The notes under the pieces are model-generated. The model made no database searches. It was not told the DNA's origin and was given only the letters and a program-made list of their open reading frames with translations. Positions 42,146 to 51,686 of a stretch of DNA of 64,000 bases are shown piece by piece (the first letter of the stretch is position 1; every line of letters starts with the position of its first letter). The translations under genes were made by a program, and so were the position numbers. The DNA is from Clytia hemisphaerica (taxonomy: Eukaryota > Cnidaria > Hydrozoa > Leptothecata > Clytiidae): contig CACVBU010001392.1 in the NCBI GenBank assembly GCA_902728285.1, positions 345,060 to 409,059 on the forward strand, given 5' to 3'.

Positions 42146-42504
42146 CTTGAATCCAAATTTTAGAGCTGAATTTGTTGTTGATGGTTCCATCTTTTCTTTC
42201 ATGGTTGAAATTTGAATTTTCTGTTGGCAAACATAACAAGAAGAGCCACCACCACCACCATCATCATCATCATCGTCATCGTGTGGTAAAAAGTTATAGG
42301 TGGTTATTAGTTCTGTAGTTTTATATTTCTTCATTTTATATAACTTCATGTAGCATTTGTTGCACAAACTTCTTGGATGGATGTTGGCTTCATCATTATC
42401 AATTCCATCTTCACTAATTTCGCAGACTGATAACCTCCAGAAAATGTGATCTTTAAGCCACAAATTCTGCATAATCTTCCCAGTGAAGCAAGATGTTTAT
42501 CCAT
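42146..42504 (-). other. RAG1-NTD-like Cys/His module (first transposase exon)
   Basis: The exon begins MDKHLASLGRLCRICG. After a 1-nt frame change it continues IHPRSLCNKCY, then LPHDDDDDDD and SCYVCQQK. The order C-x2-C, HP-x3-C-x2-C, PH, C-x2-C matches, from memory, the N-terminal zinc-binding region of vertebrate RAG1. The exon is 359 nt and should be 357 or 360 to keep phase with the next, which supports a single-base loss. Role: likely zinc-dependent DNA binding or dimerisation; inferred. Confidence 0.65.
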
Positions 42505-43105
42505 TTTAAAATTAACCCATTTTAATGTGTCTTAAATCCTAGAATCACCACAGAAAAAAAAATTTATTCACTCAAAAAAGTCGAGTATTGATGAAGGTTA
42601 TTGAGGCAAAAAGCCCTGACAACAACGTCATTTTAGCATGATTTTTGTCAATGTTAAAACAAAAGGAATGGGCTTTTCAAATGAGGAATGGCTAAAAAAC
42701 AGCATTCATTTTTTAGATAAACTCTTTACCTGTCATCTGTAAAAAATTCCAGCCCATTCCCTCAAAGGAAAAGAGATAGAACTCCTTTTTTCAACCACAA
42801 CAAATCAAAACAGAAACTCAGTGTCGTGTTTTTGATGCTATTGTGTCGTCTACCTTGTCTCGATGAATAAAAAGTTTGAGGAACATTCCTTCTGGATGTT
42901 GGTACAAAAATAATCTTTGAACCCTCTAATCAAAGTTATAGCCTGACAGCATAAACGTGAAAGGAGAACTCTCAGAATTTATGGTCGTTATGCAAGCCAA
43001 GTCGGAAAAAAATTTTTCGACGCCATGTTGAAAATCACTAAAATTCAAAATTTTGGCGGCAACGCAGATCCTGCGCAAAGGATAAAGCGCGGCTTTGTTT
43101 TTTAG
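42505..43105 (-). promoter_or_regulatory. 5' region of the transposase gene
   Basis: Non-coding DNA between the right inverted repeat and the transposase ATG. On the - strand it contains AACATGGCGTC (about 43018-43031), a YY1-like motif often found at animal promoters. This is the likely promoter region, by position only. Confidence 0.3.
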
Positions 43106-43141
43106 ACAATGAGTTGGGCTTCCATCCGTTTGAGTTTCATG
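43106..43141 (-). repeat. Right terminal inverted repeat of the P-type transposon
   Basis: Perfect reverse complement of 31238-31273, followed directly by AGGTAAC (43142-43148). Confidence 0.95.
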
Positions 43142-43148
43142 AGGTAAC

Positions 43149-44114
43149 TTACAGAACTTAATTCTTCCCCAACAATTTCAAAGGACAACTACGACCTTCA
43201 CGCCCGTTACCGTCAACACGACCGCCTCTAACGCCCTCACGGGAGCAATCAACATAAACAATAATGGTAACCCGGCTACGAGTACGGGTGAAAACGTCTT
43301 GCTTTCGTTGCCACTCCTCCAACAACAACTTGGACATGCTTTGCAACAGCAACAACAACCTCAACCTCAACCGTGTACAAACGAACTGCCTGTTATCCCA
43401 GCAAAGATCATCAAACAAATAAAGAATGGCGAGTTCATTGACTTTGACCTCTTGCTGCCTAGCAATATTGGCAGGCCTGCCAATAATTCAGTATCATTTG
43501 CCTTTGATGGAGATGGAAATATCTCCCTCCAACAGCGTGGTGACTCCTCATCTAATCTGTTAACCAAAAAAGCAAAGGTTATTGATCTAAATTCATGGCT
43601 GATGGCGTGGTCCAGGTTTTTTCAAGCCACCTTGGTTTTTCGCCCTTTTCTTGTCAACCAGATGATTGCCTATCAAGTTTATATTGCACAACTAGCTAAC
43701 GACTACTTTTTTAATGGGTGGTACACTTACGACAAAGCGTTCAGAACTTTTATCGCCAACAACCCCACTGCTAGATGGGATATCAATAACACAACTTTAT
43801 TCATCATGCACCTCCAGGGTCAAAGGGAGCCTAGCAAATGTCACCTTTGCCAGAGCAAGGACCACCTTGCCCCTCGATGCCCTGTGTCTTCTGCTTCCCT
43901 TTCTGGTCGGTCGGCCTTGAATCTTGGCTTAGCTCCTCAGCTTGCACACCACACCCCTCGGTTGCCTTCCCATCCTGGCCCTCGCCCCCCTTTCCCTCGT
44001 GCACAGTACTACCAACCCTACCCTTCCCTCCGCCAACCCTTTCCTAACCCCCAGCAAGCTTCCTCTGCTGCCAATACCACGAAGCACTGTCATCTTTTTC
44101 ATCTTTTCAAATAA
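43149..44114 (+). pseudogene. DIRS-type gag, 3' part
   Basis: The frame resumes here without a stop from the target site to TAA at 44112-44114. It encodes a Thr/Asn-rich region, a Gln-rich stretch (LLQQQLGHALQQQQQ), then IIKQIKNGEFIDFDLLLP and WLMAWSRFFQATLVFRP, a zinc knuckle (CHLCQSKDHLAPRC) and a Pro-rich tail. This order is that of DIRS/Ngaro Gag-like proteins. Confidence 0.75.
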
Positions 44115-44159
44115 GGGATTTTTTAGTGTCTGGGTTTTTCTATGTATTCCACATTGGAT

Positions 44160-44453
44160 TTCAAGGGCCCCCTGCTTCAGGACCTGAACGCAACAACCTT
44201 TCGGCCGATTCCAACAGTGAGGCTGTGTCCACAGCCATCTTGAAAGAGTTGAAGCGGGGACATACCGCAGGCCCCTTTGACTCCCACACTCTACCTTCCT
44301 TCTTCTGTTCCCCTCTTGGTGCCGCCCCAAAGAAGGATGGAACCCAACGTATCATCCTGGACTTATCCTTCCCCCTAGTACCTCGCTCAATGATGGAATC
44401 CCTGCCGACCTGACTCACGTGGAATACACATCTTTTGATGAAGCCCTCAACAT
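44160..44453 (+). pseudogene. Start of a DIRS-type reverse transcriptase, frameshifted and truncated
   Basis: The frame encodes ILKELKRGHTAGPFDS and FFCSPLGAAPKKDGTQRIIL, typical of the beginning of DIRS-type RT. At the C-run 44369-44375 the reading frame changes by one, after which the sequence continues to about 44453 and stops resembling RT. The YxDD active-site region is absent. Confidence 0.75.
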
Positions 44454-44755
44454 GAAATGCAAAATTTCATATATTATGTTTTGATCTGGTTCAAAAATGT
44501 TTTTATCTTATTCAAAATTTACAAAAAATATACATATTTAAGTTTTCTGTGTTTTTCAGTGTCTGTTTTTTTGCCACATGCGGACAGAGCTTTCTTAAGG
44601 GTCTAGACACATTTTGGAAGTTTTCTTGCATGTCCACTTTGTTCTGGTCTTTGTCCTTTGTTTTGTTCTGCATTTTACACACAATTCAATTTTAAAATAA
44701 TTTATATAATTTATGCACAAAAAATTATTTATTTATTCATAATTATCTTTTTAGA

Positions 44756-47700
44756 ATGGCATACGCATTACTTCAATGTTTTGACAAAAGCAAGGTTGTA
44801 GAGACAATCGCCCCCACACATTGGATAGAGGACAAGACAATGTGGTGGCCATCAAACAAGGCTAGGCAGTCAGCCATTGATCTGATTCCCTTAGATAAGT
44901 CCTGGAAATCTTATGCTGTGTTGGAGATTCAGATATACAGTGGTTAGTATATTTATATCAATTTGAAGGTTTGTGTTATTATTTTGAAAGTTGGGCATTT
45001 AAATACTGCACTTTCATCCGGAAAATCTTAATTTTAAATTCAAACTTTCTACAGCCTTTCGTATCAGTTTTAATTTTCTATATTTCTAGATGACTTTGAA
45101 GAGTTAGAAAAAGGTTCATATACCACAACAGAAGCAGAGGTTACACCTGTCAAGAAGAAACCGGAACGTAAGTTGCAACAATCATTCTTATGATCTTACT
45201 CAACATAAGTAAAATACCAAAAATAGATTTTAAAATTATGCTATTTTGAACAGTTTTGAAATGAATGACATCTTTTGCGTACCAAATGGTAATATAGCTT
45301 TCATATCTCTTAATTCTTTTTGAATATATTTAAAGCCCTTGAAAGAGCACCGAGTCCACACTTCAACGTCCAGACAATGTTTTCGGCAAGTCTCCCTGGT
45401 GCATCCAAAGCGAAGCCGTCAAATCTCTCACCGTCTCCTCCTGTAGCTTCACATGCTGTCAGAATGTGTGAGTTTACTTTTACTATTTTAACCAATCATG
45501 AAATTCTAGAGCCCCTGTAATTTCTGTTTGCACTTCCAAATCCTTCTTCAAAATAAGTCAAAGAAGTACATAGTGCCCAAAAGTTTTCTCTTCTCTCTCC
45601 TTTGTTGCCTAGATATTGTATGGATTTGTTAAATTTGAATAGAATAAGATTACACTTTTTTCACAAGAACCAGTAAAATTTTTCTGACGCTTGGCTGTTC
45701 TTATTTTTATGGCACTTTGAGCCCCAAATTATTCTTATCTAACTTTTTAATTATTTTTTCATTACAGCAGACGCACAAAGTTATATTAGATCAAGCTATT
45801 CACCAGTCTCGAATTTGCCGAATAATTGTTTCATTCCGATAACAAAGGCATTAAATTTCCAAGGTATTCAATACGTTATAGAATGGTGATGACATATTTC
45901 AGAGGCTTTGAGTGTTCAACGTTAGGAGATTTTTTAAATTTTTGTTAATCGTTATCAATTTCAATACTGAGAACAAAAGCCTCATTCAAGTAGGGGGAGT
46001 TATACTGTGTGTCTATCCAAGTTTCACCGTGTCTCACAGCCCCGATGGAACTTTCTCCCACAATTAAGCCCCGTGGTTCTGTGACACAGGGATGTTAAGT
46101 TAATACTTTTAATCCCTTAGATGACAATCCACTGAATTCGTCAACAAATTCAATTCGACTGAATTCGTCATCAAATTCAATTCGACTAAATTCGTCAGCA
46201 AATTCAATTCGTCATACTCGTCAAGAATGTAAGATTTCATTACTTCAGAAGAATGAACAAAATTTGAAAAAAACTGTCTTGTCAATGAATTTCGATAACT
46301 TTTCACCTTGCCCACACAGCACAGTGTGACCATTATTTTATTAATAATGTACCGTCATGAGGATCGAAAAACTTTTTGTAATTACTTTGATTTTAAGAAA
46401 ATCTTCTTCCTAAATTCTTAGTCTTTGGATACTTTTCGAAATGTTCAATCTTCATAATGCGCTATCGATTATCTTTCAGCAATCACATCCCCCAAGCTTC
46501 CGAAATCAAATAAATACCCAAGTAGTGGTGGAAATGACTTTAAAGAAATGTCCAATAAACGTAAGAAATATTTATCGTTTTTGTAAGAGAAGTTAATTGA
46601 CAAAATTTGACAAATCTATTTGTATAGCTTTAAAGAAATTGATTATCTTTTTTTTTAAATCATAAGCTTTCGTAAAGCAATGAAAATAAAGTGACTTGCT
46701 GTTCAACGTTTCATGTGTTGTTTATCCACTCTATAATAAATCTTTGAAGAGCTTAAGACTATTAAAGCACATTACAGAAAGCAACAAAATTTTATTTTTT
46801 TAGGTTTCCAATATACAATGATGATGGACATAAAGAAAGTTCAGGAAACACAGAAGCAAATTTTGGATGTTTTAAGTAACATAAATACGGATGCCAATCA
46901 AATTCAAGACGAAGAAGATGACGAAATTGAACGGAGTTCCTTAATGGACCAATTTGAGAGAGTGGAGGAAGAATTGAAACGTCCAGAGAAACGTAGAGCA
47001 AAAGTACGTCAAACTTATTTTATTGACTTTCTATAACAAAAAAAGCCTAAAATCGAATACACCATTGTATCTTAAGTAGAACCTCTAATTAAAAAAGTCA
47101 TCGGGGAAACAGGTATTATTATATAGAGAAGAAGTATCAATAATTACGGGGTGTTGCTCGTATGTGCTTGGAATTAGACATATTAAATAGTATGTACATT
47201 TTCGTTTTAGCGTAAAATGCTGAAACATTTAGTGGCTGGGAGAAGAGCAGTGTTAATTTCGCTCGATGCTCTAATGTCCCGTGGGCTGCAATCCAAATTT
47301 TCAAAGGCTGGGAAGGCGGGGAAGAAAAGTTTCAAGGAGACGAAACATTGCAAATGTATAATTGGTAAGTGAATTTTTTCGACTATATTGTACAACCATA
47401 GAATTACTACAGTAATAAATAATGAAATAATATCAAATGTATATAATTTTATTACTTTAGGCGTCCAAACTTTCCCGAGCAGAAACTTTTGCGATTTTCG
47501 CAAATTTGGCCCTTTTCGAAAGTAAATGTTTTAAAAAATTCTAGGAAGGGCCATTCGCGAAAGTTTATGCTCGCGAAAAATTCTTGACAAAATTGAAAAT
47601 CTCTAAAACTTCAAACTTTGAATAAAATGTACCTTTTATGGCACTTTTTAGCCTGCTAAAAGACTAATATGTCAAAGGACAATTGTTTCAAGCCAATCCT

Positions 47701-48442
47701 AGAAGCATTTGTCCTTCTAAACCATTCTAAGAAAATTTACCGCCCAGACATAATTTGAAGATGAGTAGATAAACTGAACGCATCATAAGCCCTTTGGATA
47801 GTAAAGGGAAAACATTAGACTGCTTTAGACTATTGATGATTTTTCGCCAACCCTGGACAATATTTAGCAAAAATTTAGTCCCCGGTGGGAAAAATATCCT
47901 AGAATTTCAGCCCCTTAGAAATTGACTTTGATTTTATCCCCATTCGGAATTCATTGTTTAGAAATTTCACATCAAAATCATTCCCGCTGGATTTTTTAAC
48001 CTGAAACCTGGTCGATTTTTATCCCCACTGTAGGGGAAAGTTTCACCGGGGCTGTGAGACAGGGGTGTCTAAAATGTATGTGTTAATAAGGAGAAAAATA
48101 CCTTGTAATTTGTGAGTATAATTTTTGATGGGAAAAGATTGAAAACATAAGCTGCTCCATACTTTAAGGGTGGAAACTATTTTACACCATTAATGATTTT
48201 TTTTTCAATATCATTTTTTTCCAATTTTTACAGATGCTTTGAAGCAAAAATACCCCGTCGACCTTGACAGGATGATAGGGGATGTCATCAAACATGCGCC
48301 TGGCAAAAAGGAAAAAACAGCCAACGAAGCTGCTGGCAAATCAGTTGCTGGTAAATCAGTTGCTGGCAAATCGGCCAGTTTTGTGACGCTGGGAGGAGCA
48401 TGTGGCAATGCAAGGGACGATTCCTCAGACAGTGATGATTAA
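44756..48442 (+). CDS. DUF4806-like protein, complete 8-exon gene (378 aa)
   Basis: Exons 44756-44942, 45090-45167, 45336-45467, 45768-45863, 46480-46560, 46804-47003, 47211-47364 and 48234-48442 have GT-AG borders, agree in phase throughout and end in TAA (48440-48442), giving 378 aa. The N-terminal ~60 residues (ALLQCFDKSKVVETIAPTHW, MWWPSNK) look like the short N-terminal domain that starts many invertebrate DUF4806 proteins. The middle is Ser/Pro-rich, then an acidic coiled segment (FQYTMMMDIKKVQETQKQIL). The C-terminal part (KMLKHLVAGRRAVLIS, KKSFKETKHCKCIIDALKQKYP, IGDVIKHAPGKKEK) matches the DUF4806 theme. It ends in KSVAG repeats and an acidic tail. An acceptor 1 bp before the ATG suggests a 5'-UTR intron. 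Biochemical function unknown. The family often occurs near transposons; here it starts 300 bp from the DIRS remnant. Confidence 0.8.
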
Positions 48443-49396
48443 TTATGAGTCATTAAATTTAATTTAGTCATTAAGTTTTTAAAAGAGTCGTTTTTTCATG
48501 AGTATTAAGAATCGAAATATAAAATTTGCAATGCAATACGCATGAAAGTGCTTCCGTCAGAACCCGAGTCAAATATATTTATCTCAAGTTGATAAAGACG
48601 AGTGACGAGCTTTTAAAAACATGTTCTCATATTTCCAGCTTTGTTACAGTTGTATTCATGTATATTTCCTAGTTTTTATCTAATTCTGTCTCTCAGTAAC
48701 TGATTTTTGCGTGAATGTCATCTCTTTGAAAAACGCCTGGTCTCCGTAACTCGAACACGCACAAGGAACACAATTTTTTTCGAGTAAGGTTTATAAGGCA
48801 TCATTAACTAAAGAGTCTATACAACTTGATCGAACTAAGGAGCCCGTAATTTTTCAAAGTTGAAGAATCCAAGAAAAATTAGTTATTTGAAGTTGACATT
48901 TTAAATTAAACTATTTATACACATTTTCCTAAGTTATTTGTACATTTGTACATTTTCCTTGTATATATGGTGAAGATCAGAGATCTGACCTCAAGTGTGA
49001 GAGAAAGTGTTGAAAATACTAAATAAAATAAAGATGAAACATAGAAGGCACTAATATTTTATAATTGTACCTTTTTTTCTCCATTTTTTTGAATTTTTCT
49101 AAATATATAAATCAAACCAATCAAACATCTTGTCAAGAAATGAGAATTTTATGCGAAAAAGAACCAACAAACCAATAGACATAAACTTTAAAAAGCCAAG
49201 CAGAAAAACACAAACACCAAAACCCACTCAAAAACCCAACCAATGCAATCTGTAGTCCCTGACTTGCGACAGGCGCAGCGGCTTTAAACATGTTTTAAGG
49301 ACGTCCAACACTCAGCCTCCCCCAGATTCCATAACCCTGAACAGTCCAAACAAACTAACAAACATAGAAAAATAAACAAAAACTCCCACACAAATA
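48443..49396. other. 3' flank and AT-rich spacer
   Basis: Possible polyadenylation signals (AATAAA) near 49022 and 49027. No gene seen. Confidence 0.4.
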
Positions 49397-50127
49397 TAGT
49401 CGCGCGGCTGAGGTCGAAAAACGTTTCATTTCGTGATACATCTTTTAGATTCCAAAAAAAACAACGGAAATTCGCGAATTAGTATGTGTAGATTACAAAA
49501 TCAAAAAGTTTCCACGATATTATCGTGCAAGTAACGAGTAATTGGCGATTTTTTGCGTTTCCAGGCAAAATTGCAAGGCCTGGAAATTCATGATTTTTAG
49601 GAGGTCTTCAAATTAAAAAAAGACCTATACCACATGATAGAGCTCTTCAAACTGAGCAAAAAAGTGTATTACACCAAAGTCCCAACTTCTCTAGATCAAA
49701 AGTTATGGGCCTATTTGTGGTCAAAAAGGTGTTTAATTTTGCATAAATTAATGCAGATTGTGGGGAAATTCCCTGTTTTCCATCAGTTTTTTACCACAAA
49801 TAGGCCCATAACTTTTGATCTAGAGAAGTTGGGACTTTGGTGTAATACACTTTTTTGCTCAGTTTGAAGAGCTCTATCATGTGATATAGGTCTTTTTTTA
49901 ATTTGAAGACCCCCCAAAAATCATGAATTCCCAGGCCTTGCAATTTTGCCTGGAAACGCAAAAAATCGCCATTTACTCGTTACTTGCACGATAATATCGT
50001 GGAAACTTTTTGATTTTGGAATCTACATATACTAATTCGAGAGTTTCCATCGAAAAAAGTGGAATCTAAGAGGTGTATCACGAAAATCATTTTCTAGCCA
50101 CTTTTTTCGACCTCAGCCGCGCGACTA
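49397..50127. mobile_element. 731-bp near-perfect fold-back element
   Basis: Two arms of roughly 325 bp pair with few mismatches around a central loop of about 75 bp (near 49722-49796). The ends read TAGTCGCGCGGCTGAGGTCG inward from both sides, with TA at each border. No coding capacity of its own. A transcript would form a very long hairpin. Confidence 0.9.
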
Positions 50128-50329
50128 ATACAAAGAAACAAAAAAAGGTAAACAACAGACAAGAACAAGACAAACGACAAAATACAAGTATCAAAAAACA
50201 CAAATTTTTAAAAAGTAGGCCCAGAACCCGGTTCGACACCTTAAGTCCGTGCAGCCGACTGTACGGGAAAGAACGAAAAAGAAAATGACTGAAAAAACTA
50301 ACACGAAAGCAGCCATCGAGGCCAAATGA

Positions 50330-50800
50330 TGGAAAAGCCGTTCCGGAGACCCCCCTCAGCTGGAAATGGCCTAGGCGTTCCGGGAAAATTTCAAAAAGTT
50401 TGCTCCTGGAAATGCATAGCCGTTCCCTGGAAAAATTTTGAAAGTTCTCTAACAATTCTCCAGCTGGAAATTCACACGTGTTCCAGGCTGATTTTACGGA
50501 ACTTTTTCACAGCTTATAGAATTTTGAAGCTGTTCCTTTAACCAACTAGCTGGAAATCTGGAGCCATTCCCGGGACGATTTCTAGCTTCTTTTTCTTTTT
50601 TTTTGAGCCGTTCCTTGAGTTAGCCAGCTGGAAATTTGGAGGCGTTCCGGTAGATTTTTTCAGAGCTTTAAAACCAGCTCGGATCAAGATGTTTCCTGGA
50701 AAAGCACCCTACTGGAGGGGAACGGCTCATTTTGATGTTTTGATTCAGCTGATTTATTAAAAATTGACCCGTTCCACTCCAGTAGGGTACTTTTCCAGAA
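50330..50800. repeat. Degenerate AGCTGGAAAT / GCCGTTCC repeats and a hairpin
   Basis: The motifs AGCTGGAAAT and GCCGTTCC alternate several times with variable spacing. At the right end, CTGGAAAAGCACCCTACTGG (about 50695) is repeated inverted at about 50780-50801. Confidence 0.5.
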
Positions 50801-51235
50801 ACCAGGAACGATTTCCAATTTATACTGCAGTTGAATTTTCTAGCAAAATATACCCGTTTACTTTTTTCCGACAAAATATTAAAAAACTCAATCGCGAGTT
50901 CACCGTTTACAATGCGAGAAAAAAAGATCGGTTACTAGTCTTGCTCAAATTTCGATCTTGGAGAATAATGGCGAAACAGAAATGTCTTTTGAAATTTTTC
51001 ACTGATTCTCGTATTGTAAAGGGATCTATTTATCCTTTAGCAGTGTTAATATTAACTGAATTAGTTGTTGACATCATTCAACTATACGTGTATAAAGTTT
51101 GTAGGTGTATTTTTCAGTGATGATGGAGATACAGTTAGATATAATTTTTAAGGGTGAAATTTAAAGTGTCTAGCAAATGGTTATCAACTGCCAATATGGA
51201 CTACAAAATGCAATAACATCTCTGTATTTAGAATC

Positions 51236-51541
51236 ATGCCTGTTATAAGTCTCAATCAAACTACCTTTAAAATTTGGATGCAAAATAAAAAAGAGCTTGG
51301 ATATACACAGAAGACACACAGTGCGTTTGCACATTTTCTGGTAACACATCTGACTGCTGGTGAGAGTGAAAGTGAACCAGAAACTGATTCCTCAAACAGC
51401 CAACAAAGTGGAACAGATGAAGAAATAATTGTTGCTGATGTTATTGAAAGTGATGACGAACAACAGACTGTTGATGTCACTGGTGGTCTAGAACCTGAAC
51501 ATGATGATGGCAATGCTCTTCTTCAGCAAGAAACAGAGTGA
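51236..51541 (+). CDS. Acidic hypothetical ORF (101 aa)
   Basis: ATG-started frame with a basic N-terminal part (TTFKIWMQNKKELGYTQKTH) and an acidic Ser/Glu-rich remainder. I do not recognise it. Short helical basic segments followed by acidic tails occur at the N-termini of some invertebrate transposon proteins. It may be a single exon or a chance frame. Confidence 0.3.
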   Translation: MPVISLNQTTFKIWMQNKKELGYTQKTHSAFAHFLVTHLTAGESESEPETDSSNSQQSGTDEEIIVADVIESDDEQQTVDVTGGLEPEHDDGNALLQQETE

Positions 51542-51686
51542 GTGATTATTATAAATTAAAGTGAAATTTTTCAATCCGCGGACCTAGACGGGGGTTCGGT
51601 TATTATCAGTTAGGGTTTGGGTTGGAGCTCGAGAGTCACAATATAAGGCCGAAGGCCTTCTTAGGGGCATTCGTACCCTGTGACTT

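Larger units (their letters stand above)
36308..42504 (-). pseudogene. P-superfamily (THAP9-like) transposase with RAG1-like N-terminus
   Basis: Recognised exons in transcription order: 42504-42146, 41843-41459, 39169-38653, 38472-about 38080, 37862-37701, 37575-37394, 37063-36931, 36624-36308. They encode, in order, a Cys/His module; the pre-core RHENCDVLI region; MRWHPLIIRWSLS and FDEMKIK (first Asp); FTADGASPN (second Asp); a GTP-binding-like insertion (IFFICDVPHLIKTTRN); YDGKEIGW...MRVNLAAQ; WLENTFLKFFDEW; and LSQDPVEEYFSKQR (Glu). These correspond to the P-element/THAP9 transposase, so all three catalytic positions survive. Breaks: a 1-nt frameshift in the first exon; an exon between 41459 and 39169 that I cannot find (phases do not join); a frameshift with loss in the 38472 exon; and a 1-nt frameshift in the 37575 exon. 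No THAP domain is visible at the N-terminus. Confidence 0.85.
31238..43141. mobile_element. 11.9-kb two-gene P-superfamily DNA transposon
   Basis: The ends are 36-bp perfect inverted repeats (31238-31273 and 43106-43141) starting CATGAAACTC. Drosophila P-element ends also begin CATG. The element is flanked by AGGTAAC on both sides and interrupts an otherwise continuous gag frame, so both ends are fixed to the base. Inside are two convergent genes, each starting a few hundred bp from an end: an intact 3-exon gene on + (31475-33279) and a decayed P-type transposase on - (42504-36308). About 3 kb of AT-rich non-coding DNA separates their 3' ends. The transposase gene is broken, so this copy would need help to move. 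Confidence 0.93.
30971..44453 (+). mobile_element. DIRS-type retroelement remnant, split by a DNA transposon
   Basis: A gag-like ORF lies in two pieces, 30971-31237 and 43149-44114, which are in the same frame once the intervening 11.9 kb and one copy of the 7-bp duplication are removed. It is followed by the beginning of a reverse transcriptase (44160-44450). The sequence leaves the element after about 44453, before any catalytic RT motif, so the element is 3'-truncated. No tyrosine recombinase or RNase H is present. Confidence 0.75.

Noticed and set aside
42146-42504. THAP domain at the start of the P-type transposase
   Set aside because: The Cys/His order (C-x2-C, HP-x3-C-x2-C, PH, C-x2-C) does not fit the C2CH spacing or the AVPTIF-type end of THAP domains.
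36308-42504. A RAG1-type or Transib transposase
   Set aside because: The catalytic core motifs (FDEMKIK, TADGASPN, DVPHLIKTTRN, SQDPVEEYF) and the CATG-starting ends with 7-bp TSD are those of the P superfamily; only the N-terminal module resembles RAG1.
44756-48442. Second transposase gene in the DUF4806-like locus
   Set aside because: No catalytic motif, zinc finger or flanking inverted repeat was found; the DUF4806-like reading explains all eight exons.
50087-50455. 122-codon - strand frame
   Set aside because: It straddles the end of the fold-back element and degenerate repeats, is low in complexity (Phe/Leu/Arg) and shows no recognisable domain.
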